A DNA stretch of 64,000 nt from JABWBD01 sp040768665. Its GTDB lineage: Bacteria; Planctomycetota; Planctomycetia; Pirellulales; Thermoguttaceae. Positions within the stretch are counted from its first letter, which is position 1; every line of letters starts with the position of its first letter. The DNA lies in NCBI GenBank assembly GCA_040768665.1, contig JAXGMN010000013.1:1-64000 (forward strand), given 5' to 3'. Below the pieces are notes generated by a model. It saw only the letters and a list, made by a program, of their open reading frames with translations. It did no database searches and was not told the DNA's origin. Both the position numbers and the translations under genes were made by a program. Positions 27,001-33,163 of the stretch are shown piece by piece.

Positions 27001-28186
27001 TTGGGAACTTGCGTCCGGCAGGAGAACAGCCGTCATGGCGGATACAAACGCCGCGGAGGGAATCGCCGCGGCGAGCTTTTCGCCGGACGGGCTGCGGCTT
27101 GCCTGGGGCACCGGACACGAGCGGAGCCGGATCCAGTTGGCGGAACCCTACACGGGAGCGTTGGTTGGGGTGATTGAAGGATTGCCAGGCGGTATCGCTA
27201 CGATGTGTTTCTCTCCGGATGGAAAAACACTTGCGGTCGGCCACCGGGTGTCGCCCCGACGCCCCAGCCGCGCCGGCATCGAGAGGGTGCCGGCGGTGGC
27301 CGTGAGCCTGTGCGGCGTTGAAGACGGCCAACTGCGTACGACGCTTCGGGGGCACGTTGGCGATGTCTATGCGGTGGCCTTCTCGCCCGATGGAAGAACG
27401 GTCGCGACGGGCGGGCACGACTTTACAATCCGCGTATGGGACGTAAGTAGCGGCATTTGCGAGTTGACACTCGCGGAACATCGGGGATCCGTGTTCTCTC
27501 TGCACTTTTCACCGGATGGGCAGGCTCTGGCCAGCGCAAGTTTCGATGCAACGGCCCGGATCTGGCGGAGCACTCCGCCTGCCGAGGTGGTCGAGCACGA
27601 GGCTTCCGGATTGGTTCGCGTCCTGGCGGATTCAATACCGCTGAAGAGCGACTTGATGGGGGCGATCCGTGAGAACAGCCTGATTACGGAATCGGTGCGT
27701 CAGCGGGGGCTTCAACTGGCCGAGGCACTCGAAGACGATCCCCAGTGGCTCAGCCAGTGGAGTTTCGAGGTCGGCCGGCAGGCGGGCCATGATCAGCGGG
27801 CTTATGATCAGGCGCTGCGTTACGCGCGGATCGCTCAGCAACGGGTGCCTGAGGATGGCGAGGTCCTGAGGGCGGCTGGCGTGGCCTTGTATCGGTGCGG
27901 CCGGTTCGCGGAAGCGAGCAGGACTCTGGCAGACGCGGACAAGGCATGGCTCGCTGTGCAGGGGGCATCCGATCCAGCTAGCCTGGGGTTCCTCGCCATG
28001 GCCTGTTTCCGACGGGGAGACAGGGAGAGGGCCCAGGCGACTTACAAGCAATTCTTGACCGCTCTGGACCAGCAGGATTCCAAGGATTACTCGCTTCAGT
28101 TGCTCGAGGATGAGGCAAGCTGGCTGTTGGGAGACGGGGCACCCGAAAGTTTGCCCTCCGCGGGGCAGGTGGAGAATGGGGATTGA
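24077..28186 (+). CDS. Hanks-type Ser/Thr protein kinase with WD40 repeats and TPR-like C-terminus
   Basis: The 1369-residue protein begins at GTG with no clear ribosome site. Residues 1-105 are the short helical region usual before planctomycete kinases. The kinase domain spans about 110-400, with glycine loop FHRAGGLGQVW, ATP lysine K140 in EVALKDIKP, catalytic D247 in HRDIKPDN, and metal-binding D265 in VVDWGLA, where the common DFG reads DWG. A single membrane segment follows at about 431-457. WD40 repeats fill about 520-1170 (HVGDVYAVAFSPDGRTVATG), and a TPR-like stretch lies near 1240-1340. The kinase is cytoplasmic and the sensor probably outside. The neighbouring ECF-like sigma factor is a plausible target. 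Confidence 0.93.
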   Translation: MTQAHDNTTARFGPPQDHVDRVCDTFEAQWQRAASGQGDTPRIEERLAELADPGRRALLRELLLVEWEYQPSVDLEQYERRFEKDADVVRSAFGEFQKTFQPTAERVGPRYTVREFHRAGGLGQVWIASDQEIPREVALKDIKPQHARNPELQARFVREAEITGRLEHPGVVPVYGLGRYPDGRPFYAMRFIQGTSLGESIREFHRDQQGGPRRSERNLQMRNLMRRFVDVCHTIEYAHSRGILHRDIKPDNIMLGGFGETLVVDWGLARAGEGGPDGRIEDASGELAAEPGMSTQTRQGVAMGTPAYMSPEQAAGRQEQISPRSDVYSLGATLYCILTGRPAFGGSSLGELLAAVQRGDFPRPRQVNPRVPHVLEAICLKAMATEPAGRYQSAREVGEEVERWMADERVHAVRETWWQRMGRWARRHRSWVQAGALAMLIVTTVSVFSTVVILWLLGETRESRARAVESLKRANHSLYALQVSDAAALMPTDPGRSLELLCNVATCPESLRDFAWYHIYRVCYRNQASWELGDSEVVLAAFGPEEDGIVCVRPDGRIESRDSRSGKLRKETNADSPITASAMSRDHRRLVTGHENGELHVWDATELVEVTELSASGEAVREVAISQDGRVVAAHFAGPDPSIRVWNVFDAGIKGEFHGPSNVAALAVSADGTRLAAGGTYEDTTSGGLKIWDLLEATEIVYFELPRETKMPVAISQGASALVFSSDGRFLLVGNNIGTLIRLELANLRKGWQYDPQSAVQAHFGTMRSMSLHPNGQVIATAGVGAGGRTGIHSTHQPVKLWYSEDLSKPLPYIAGILGDVTSLDFSATGDQLLTVEQDGTLTVLNCTDRWTRGDLLHEQPVVAAAFSRGGDWITTVAPDKETKELRLHHWDAVSCEEKEVAAGGSRVRAWVLPSAQVVDCGAGAVGPGERTDVCDGATGRKIGKLGPTVEGRIVAANIRRALAAVVDPAGTLAVWELASGRRTAVMADTNAAEGIAAASFSPDGLRLAWGTGHERSRIQLAEPYTGALVGVIEGLPGGIATMCFSPDGKTLAVGHRVSPRRPSRAGIERVPAVAVSLCGVEDGQLRTTLRGHVGDVYAVAFSPDGRTVATGGHDFTIRVWDVSSGICELTLAEHRGSVFSLHFSPDGQALASASFDATARIWRSTPPAEVVEHEASGLVRVLADSIPLKSDLMGAIRENSLITESVRQRGLQLAEALEDDPQWLSQWSFEVGRQAGHDQRAYDQALRYARIAQQRVPEDGEVLRAAGVALYRCGRFAEASRTLADADKAWLAVQGASDPASLGFLAMACFRRGDRERAQATYKQFLTALDQQDSKDYSLQLLEDEASWLLGDGAPESLPSAGQVENGD

Positions 28187-28527
28187 GCAGTGCCCGCTTC
28201 AAGAACTGCTGGGCGAGAACAGATTTGCAGTTTCAAGCCAATGCCTTAGCGAAAGCGTCCGTTTCCTCGACTTGGAGCGTTGGCAGCGGGATGATCAAGC
28301 CGAAACGACGTTGAAAGCGTTGGGCACGGTGCAAAGCGTACCACTGTCGTTTTACTCGGGGGCCGTAGTTGCGGCGTTTTCTTCTTCCGTCGGGCATCGC
28401 TCCGTCCTCCCCAGTTTGCGGACAGTTAACATCTCTGTTGATGTAATGGCCGTCCGCGCGGCGATTGTGACAGGAGGGGAGCAAATCCGCATGATTTCTG
28501 ACTTAGTGAGGTCCCTGCCTCGTTTTG
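28187..28527. other. Gap between convergent kinase and sigma-factor genes
   Basis: The 341 bp between the convergent stop codons hold no clear terminator hairpin. A short minus-strand frame at 28233-28397 is described separately. Nothing else was recognised. Confidence 0.35.
28233..28397 (-). CDS. Possible small basic protein, unknown
   Basis: A 54-residue frame starts at ATG 28397 after GGGGAGGACGGAGCG, a good ribosome site, and begins MPDGRRKRRNYGPRVKRQWY. It is strongly basic in the first half and less so later. It would lie 130 bp downstream of the sigma factor on the same strand and might be co-transcribed. No family was recognised and codon evidence is too short to judge, so it may be spurious. 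Confidence 0.35.
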   Translation of the reverse strand: MPDGRRKRRNYGPRVKRQWYALHRAQRFQRRFGLIIPLPTLQVEETDAFAKALA

Positions 28528-29154
28528 TCAGGGTCCCGGGACTCCTTCGTGCTCTCCCCAGCGGGCGCGGATCCGCTCGAGTTTGCGTTCGACAGTCCGG
28601 CGGGCGCAGCCGAGTTTCTGGGCGATCTCCTCGTTAGTGTGCCCCTCCAGACGCATTAACGCGATCTGGCGCGTTACGTCGTCGTCGAGCAGATCGAGGA
28701 GCATCTTCGTATTCTCGACGACCATGGCAGCCAATTCCGGAGTCGGTTCGTCGCCAAGGACCTCGGCGATTCCGAAAGCCCGGTCCTGATCGGGATCGGC
28801 CTGGCCGAAGATCGACTCGCCCCGGACTTGCCCGCTACCGCGTTTGGTACGGAGGCTTCGCCGGCGCTGGGCGGACGCTTTGCGAGCGGTGATTGTGAGC
28901 AGAAGCCTCCATAGTTCCTCGCGGTTGCCGAGCGAATCGAATTTGCCCCCTTGCATTCCGTGGAAAAAGCTCTGCATGGCGCTCAGTGCAACGTCTTCTT
29001 CATCGAAGGTGCGCAGCGGCATGCTCTGCAGCTTTCGGCGGGCATAGAAAACCAGCTTCTCGAAGTAGTTCTGCCAGACGACCTCGGCGGCGTAGGAATC
29101 GCCTTTCGCCAGACGGCCCAACCAAACTGTGATCGCGTCTTGCTCTTCCGCCAT
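28528..29154 (-). CDS. ECF-like RNA polymerase sigma factor
   Basis: The 208-residue protein begins after TGGGAGAACTCGGCC. A sigma region-2-like helix bundle covers about residues 15-85 (YARRKLQSM, LWRLLLTITARKASAQRRR). Region 4 is at about 150-200, with a clear helix-turn-helix (RLEGHTNEEIAQKLGCARRT) ending in VERKLERIRARW. It belongs with the Sigma70_ECF type often paired with Hanks kinases in Planctomycetes. It is convergent with the kinase gene, and its promoter must lie in the repeat-containing region 29155-29676. The likely regulation is through kinase phosphorylation, as shown for related groups; that is inference here. Confidence 0.88.
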   Translation of the reverse strand: MAEEQDAITVWLGRLAKGDSYAAEVVWQNYFEKLVFYARRKLQSMPLRTFDEEDVALSAMQSFFHGMQGGKFDSLGNREELWRLLLTITARKASAQRRRSLRTKRGSGQVRGESIFGQADPDQDRAFGIAEVLGDEPTPELAAMVVENTKMLLDLLDDDVTRQIALMRLEGHTNEEIAQKLGCARRTVERKLERIRARWGEHEGVPGP

Positions 29155-29344
29155 GGCCGAGTTCTCCCACTGAGAGATGAGGCCTCACTTGCCAAACTGC
29201 ACGGTAGCCCCATCCTGTCGACGCTACCACAGACGAACGTGTCCGTCAATCGTCTCAACAGTTGCGCAACGGAACGACATAGAAAACGGCATAGAAACAG
29301 TCGCTTCGATGGCCTGTTTCGGCCACGACGACCCGAAGAAAGAA

Positions 29345-29380
29345 AACCGCTCTCTCCGCAGCACGACGGAGAAAGCGGTT
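29345..29380 (-). terminator. Terminator-like hairpin upstream of the sigma-factor gene
   Basis: A 14-bp stem with one mismatch (AACCGCTCTCTCCG with CGGAGAAAGCGGTT) closes an 8-base loop. Read on the minus strand it ends in TTTTCTTTC, which suits an intrinsic terminator that separates the Cys-rich gene from the sigma-factor gene. Confidence 0.65.
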
Positions 29381-29490
29381 CGACGCAGTTCGACTCGGCC
29401 CGGCACCGGAACGCTACCGTGGCTTGCCCGGCCGAGTCGTGGTTCCAAAATCGTCCTCCGATCGGCCTTGGCTGGCGTCCTTCGCAGCGA

Positions 29491-29589
29491 GAGCCTATCC
29501 CAAAACCGTTGGGGACTGGCTCATTTTGCGGAGTCTTCGGAGCAAAATGTGCCTGTCCCCTTCTCTCGACACGGTGTTGGGATAGGCTC
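29491..29589. repeat. Palindromic dispersed element (GGGGACTGGCTC family), copy A
   Basis: The ends are a perfect 13-bp inverted repeat, GAGCCTATCCCAA and TTGGGATAGGCTC. Inside are the family cores GGGGACTGGCTCATTTTG and CAAAATGTGCCTGTCCCC. The whole folds as one long imperfect hairpin. No open frame or target-site duplication is seen. Confidence 0.85.
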
Positions 29590-29676
29590 TTCGTAATCGT
29601 TCCACGACCACGAGGGCCCTGGATTGCGACCACCGGCTGCATCAGCACAAACAGGCGACACGAAGGCAACGAGCGG

Positions 29677-29994
29677 TCACCAGCAGCACCTGGAGAAGGT
29701 AAAACATCGCTTCACTTGCCAGCACGGACGGCAGCACCTCACCGGACGGCAGGTGACCACCGGGCAGCAAGCGACGGGCTCGCAACACGACACGGCAGGG
29801 CCACACGCGGGTGGAGCATCGACGGTCACAGTCACGCTTGCATCCGCTTGTGCCGCTGCAGCAGCCTGAGGTGCATCGGGCTGAAGCACAAATTTCTGAC
29901 CGGGCGCTTTTTCCTGGCCGACCACCGGATTCGCCGAAACGGCAAGAATGGCGACGGCCGCTACCACGGCAACCAGTACACTGAGACGCTGCAT
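29677..29994 (-). CDS. Small secreted Cys-rich protein
   Basis: The ATG at 29994 follows AGGGAGGCATTAAG. The 105-residue product has a signal peptide (LSVLVAVVAAVAILAVSAN, cleavage near VVGQ), an Ala-rich spacer, and a C-terminal third packed with cysteines (SCCEPVACCPVVTC, RCCRPC, CFTFSRCCW). Eleven or more Cys in about 45 residues suggests a disulfide-rich or metal-binding surface peptide. No family was recognised. Because of its position it may be regulated together with neighbouring secreted proteins. Confidence 0.75.
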   Translation of the reverse strand: MQRLSVLVAVVAAVAILAVSANPVVGQEKAPGQKFVLQPDAPQAAAAAQADASVTVTVDAPPACGPAVSCCEPVACCPVVTCRPVRCCRPCWQVKRCFTFSRCCW

Positions 29995-30164
29995 CTTAAT
30001 GCCTCCCTAGAGCCAACAGGAAAAGAACCACGCGGAATGCCGGCAAGGTTTACCGACCTTGCCAAGACTACACGATCATAGGCCGCAGGTTGTGCACGGT
30101 CAAGTTGAGGGGGGGGTCGGGAGCATGAACCGGTTGTTTTTTCAACCATCCGCCATAACGTCAC

Positions 30165-30233
30165 GCAGCCCGGCTGCTACCACCGGTTGACGGGGAGGCG
30201 CTGCCAGATGAAGAGGGCCAGCAGCCGGGCTGC
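30165..30233. repeat. GCAGCCCGGCTGC inverted pair
   Basis: GCAGCCCGGCTGC at 30165-30177 and its complement GCAGCCGGGCTGC at 30221-30233 are separated by 43 bases. The right arm and the bases after it match the 16587 copy. Related hairpins occur at 41932 and 50592. Confidence 0.7.
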
Positions 30234-30680
30234 TTTGCATTTTGAAATCTTGGCGGGTGGTTTTTTTCTCCGATCCTTCCAAGGCAGTCTCTCCCTTTTC
30301 CTGGGCACGTCAGAACGGGTGGGATCGAGAGAACGGCGGTTCTCCCTGATTAGAGGGAGATTGCCCGGTGTCGTTCCCAGACCTATATTGTTGGCGGACG
30401 GGCCAAATTGAACGGGCCATGTTTTATTGGATATCCAAATTCCCTGTCGGGTTGAGCGCTGTTTTGGACATAAGCTCCGTATGCGGGAATTGTCGAAGCC
30501 CGAGTGCGAACGCTTCGGCGCGTAGGTTCCCGGCAACATCTGTCAGGCGAGTCGAGGCCGCTCGTCGAAAAAGAAGCCCCCGAGTGTCGGGGCAACTTTG
30601 CTTTTTCGACGCTGCGGGTTTACTCAGCGGGACCGACCTTTTGCCTCTCCGGGGCAAGTCGATGCGTTTTTTGCCACACG

Positions 30681-30802
30681 GTAACCGTTCACGCGCACGG
30701 CCGGGGACTGGTCCATTTTTCGGCCAACTCGGGGGTTTTGGAGCCAAGGACGTTGGCCGGGAACATGGACCTGTCCCCTCTCTGCCGCCCGTGAACGGTT
30801 AC
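30681..30802. repeat. Palindromic dispersed element (GGGGACTGG family), copy B
   Basis: The ends are a perfect 13-bp inverted repeat, GTAACCGTTCACG and CGTGAACGGTTAC. Inside, GGGGACTGGTCCAT pairs with ATGGACCTGTCCCC (one mismatch) and CGGCCAAC pairs with GTTGGCCG. The element ends 26 bp before the gene at 30829, so its fold could affect that transcript. Confidence 0.87.
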
Positions 30803-30828
30803 GCCACACTTGATTTGGAGGAGTTGCC

Positions 30829-31857
30829 ATGAAGCTTTTGAACCCGGTGATCGTGTCGGCGGGCGTCGCGTTGACGGCGCTCGGTCTGTGGAATACGGCG
30901 GCAGCCGGCCAGCGGGACGAACTGCGCCAGCGCTATGAGCAGTTGAAGTCGCAGTCGAGGCAGGCCGTCGATGCGGCCGGCACGCAAAAGGTCCAGGTGA
31001 AGGGGGCAGGGGCCGATCAGAAGTTTACGATCGTCGGCGCGTGTGCGTCCACACCGCAAGTGCCCGCTTTGGACCCGGCGCAGCCGCCGCTCTGCATGGG
31101 AGTGAAGATTTGGGGCCAACTGGTCGATGGTTTCGGCCAACCGGGCGCCTTCGTCAATCTGGTCAAACACAAGTGGCAGCGGAAAGAGCGATTCTATCTC
31201 TGGCTGGAATCGGCGGTTCCGGTGCAATTGTCGCTATTCCAGAACTATCCGGACGGGCGCCCGCAGTCGAGACAGGTGTCGCCGGATCCCGCGTTTCCGG
31301 AGACATTCGCCACGATCATGCCCGGCCAGCCTTATCGCTTCCCGGCGCTGATCGAGATGGACGATGATTTGCGCGATGAGCTGATGTCGATCGTCGTCGT
31401 CCGGGCGGATACCCAGGTTCTGCCGATCAATGGCGCTTCCGCGACGGCGACGGCCAGCGCGACGGCGACGGCCAACGCGATCATCAACACGCAGACCCTT
31501 CCCCCGGGAGCGACGATTACCGTGGCTGCCGGGGCGAATGCCGCCGCGCAGGCCGGGACAGCCGGCCCTCCGGCAGTCCCGGGTTCCGCCGCGCAGGCGG
31601 CCGCCGGAGCGACGGCCCTCGGCGGAGTCGTGGGACCGAACGGCACCCTAAAAGGACCCGTCGCCACGAAAACGATGGAGATCTATTCGGAGATCAACCG
31701 TCTGGCGATGGAGAATCCGGAGCGGATGAAATTGCGGCTGGTCGCCGGTCCGCCGCAGACGGCTCCCCCCGCGTCGATGAACGCCCAGGACGTGGAGATC
31801 TTGATGCTGGGACCGGGCAAGGTCGCTCAGATCGAACTGACCTTGCACAAGGACTAG
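30829..31857 (+). CDS. Secreted planctomycete-type protein, unknown function
   Basis: The ATG follows TTGGAGGAGTTGCC and opens a signal peptide (LNPVIVSAGVALTALGLW, cleavage near AAAG). The 342-residue product has a conserved-looking beta-rich core at about residues 85-200 (LCMGVKIWGQLVDGFGQPG, FYLWLESAVPVQLSLFQNY). The design loosely resembles DUF4384-type modules, but I cannot assign it firmly. An Ala/Thr-rich low-complexity link (SATATASATATANA) follows, then a C-terminal segment. It lies 216 bp upstream of the caspase-PDZ gene on the same strand. Confidence 0.7.
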   Translation: MKLLNPVIVSAGVALTALGLWNTAAAGQRDELRQRYEQLKSQSRQAVDAAGTQKVQVKGAGADQKFTIVGACASTPQVPALDPAQPPLCMGVKIWGQLVDGFGQPGAFVNLVKHKWQRKERFYLWLESAVPVQLSLFQNYPDGRPQSRQVSPDPAFPETFATIMPGQPYRFPALIEMDDDLRDELMSIVVVRADTQVLPINGASATATASATATANAIINTQTLPPGATITVAAGANAAAQAGTAGPPAVPGSAAQAAAGATALGGVVGPNGTLKGPVATKTMEIYSEINRLAMENPERMKLRLVAGPPQTAPPASMNAQDVEILMLGPGKVAQIELTLHKD

Positions 31858-32073
31858 GACGGGGGAAACGCAAAGGCGAGGCCGGCACGGGTGGCGAGTC
31901 GATCACTGCCTGTGCCGGAATGCCTTCGCGCTGATCGGGCAACTTACTTGAAGGCCCCCTTGTTGCCCTCGCGGATAAACCACCAATCCGATGTTGTCGG
32001 CTGGGCTCCGGTCGTGCCTAGGCGGGCCGGGTTGTTTTCGACGCAGAGATCCATAACGGCGGGAAGGACGACG

Positions 32074-33141
32074 GTGATTTCGATGAGTCGGACACATTTC
32101 GATCGATGGCTGGCCATCGCCGGTATGCTCGTGCTGTTTCACGCGAGCGAGGCCCGCTCGGAAAAGGTGCACGTGATCGTGGCATGCGATACGTCGGCGG
32201 AGGCCGACCTGGGCGGCGACGTCGTTGCCGATCAGACCGCCGTACAAGCGGTGTTCCGGGAGAACATTCCGGAATCGCAGCTCGACATGCAGACGATCCT
32301 CGGCAACGAGCTGAGCCCTCAGGCGATTTTGCAGCGGGTCAACAGCCTGCAGGTGGAAAAACGCAGGGACGCGGTCGTTTTCTATTTCACGGGGCACGGG
32401 GCGTACGACGAGTCGCGGGGGCACTTCTTCGCGCTGCCAAACCGAACGCAGTTGCTTCGGAGCGAACTGGAAAACGCCATCGTTGCCAGGGAACCGCGGA
32501 GGGCGGTCACCATGACCGACTGTTGCGCGGGCGGGGCGCGGTATCGTGGCAAGGCCCTTCCGTCGCTCGCCGCCAAGAGGCCGTCGGTCGTATCGCCGCT
32601 GTTTCAGCACCTGCTCTTCGATCGCTGTGGCTTTATCAGCATCACGTCCTCGAAACCGGGGGAGATCTCTCTCACGCGCGGGGACGGGAAGGGATCGCTC
32701 TTTACGTATCCGTTTACGATGTTCATGCGGAAGAACGCCGATCGGCAGTTCAATTGGGAAACGGTCTTGACACGCGTGGCGTCGGAGGTCAAGGCGGATT
32801 TCAAGTCGGTAACCAAAGGGAAAGGCATTGACACGGATCAGGACGGCACGCCGGACCAGTGGACGCAGACGGTCCATCCGTTCGTGCTCACGCCGGCCTT
32901 GGGAATGCGCGTCCAATCGCAGCCGGAAGGGCTTCGAATCACGGAGATCATTCCCTTGAGCCCGGCCTACCAGGCCGGACTGGAAACCGGCGACATCCTT
33001 TTGGAGATCAACGGCGCGCCGGTTCGGACGGAAGCAGAATACAGCACTGCCGTAGACCGCTCGCCCAGGACCATGAGAATCAAGGTCCGTGACCATAGGC
33101 AGCCGCGCGTGGCGGACGTCGTCGCGACGTTGAACCAGTAG
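32074..33141 (+). CDS. Secreted caspase-fold protease with C-terminal PDZ domain
   Basis: The GTG at 32074 is chosen because GGGAAGGA lies 5 bases before it; ATG at 32083 is the alternative and upstream frames are unsupported. The 355-residue protein has a signal peptide (WLAIAGMLVLFHASEA). Caspase-type residues are H108 in VVFYFTGHG and C150 in VTMTDCCAGG, where C151 is adjacent and the usual DxC order is altered. A DTDQDGTPD loop at 253-261 looks like a calcium-binding loop. A PDZ domain fills about 278-353 (SPAYQAGLETGDILLEINGA). The serpin gene starts 22 bp later, so the two are very probably one operon. Activity is inferred. Confidence 0.85.
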   Translation: MISMSRTHFDRWLAIAGMLVLFHASEARSEKVHVIVACDTSAEADLGGDVVADQTAVQAVFRENIPESQLDMQTILGNELSPQAILQRVNSLQVEKRRDAVVFYFTGHGAYDESRGHFFALPNRTQLLRSELENAIVAREPRRAVTMTDCCAGGARYRGKALPSLAAKRPSVVSPLFQHLLFDRCGFISITSSKPGEISLTRGDGKGSLFTYPFTMFMRKNADRQFNWETVLTRVASEVKADFKSVTKGKGIDTDQDGTPDQWTQTVHPFVLTPALGMRVQSQPEGLRITEIIPLSPAYQAGLETGDILLEINGAPVRTEAEYSTAVDRSPRTMRIKVRDHRQPRVADVVATLNQ

Positions 33142-33163
33142 AAGCCGGGGAGACTTACGTATC

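Larger units (their letters stand above)
29155..29676. other. 522-bp intergenic region with hairpin and palindromic repeat
   Basis: The region separates the sigma factor from a small Cys-rich gene, both on the minus strand. It holds a terminator-like hairpin at 29345-29380 and a 99-bp palindromic repeat at 29491-29589, listed separately. The remaining sequence shows no coding pattern. Confidence 0.5.
29995..30828. other. 834-bp intergenic region with two repeat families
   Basis: It lies between the divergent Cys-rich and 30829 genes. It contains an AGCAGCCGGGCTG inverted pair (30165-30233) and a 122-bp palindromic element (30681-30802) ending 26 bp before the next start codon. Short open frames here have no family support. 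Promoters for both genes are expected but not assigned. Confidence 0.5.

Noticed and set aside
23858..27505. A 1215-codon open frame on the minus strand opposite the kinase-WD40 gene
   Set aside because: It is the antisense of a strongly supported gene, has no family match or ribosome site, and is explained by high GC at third codon positions.
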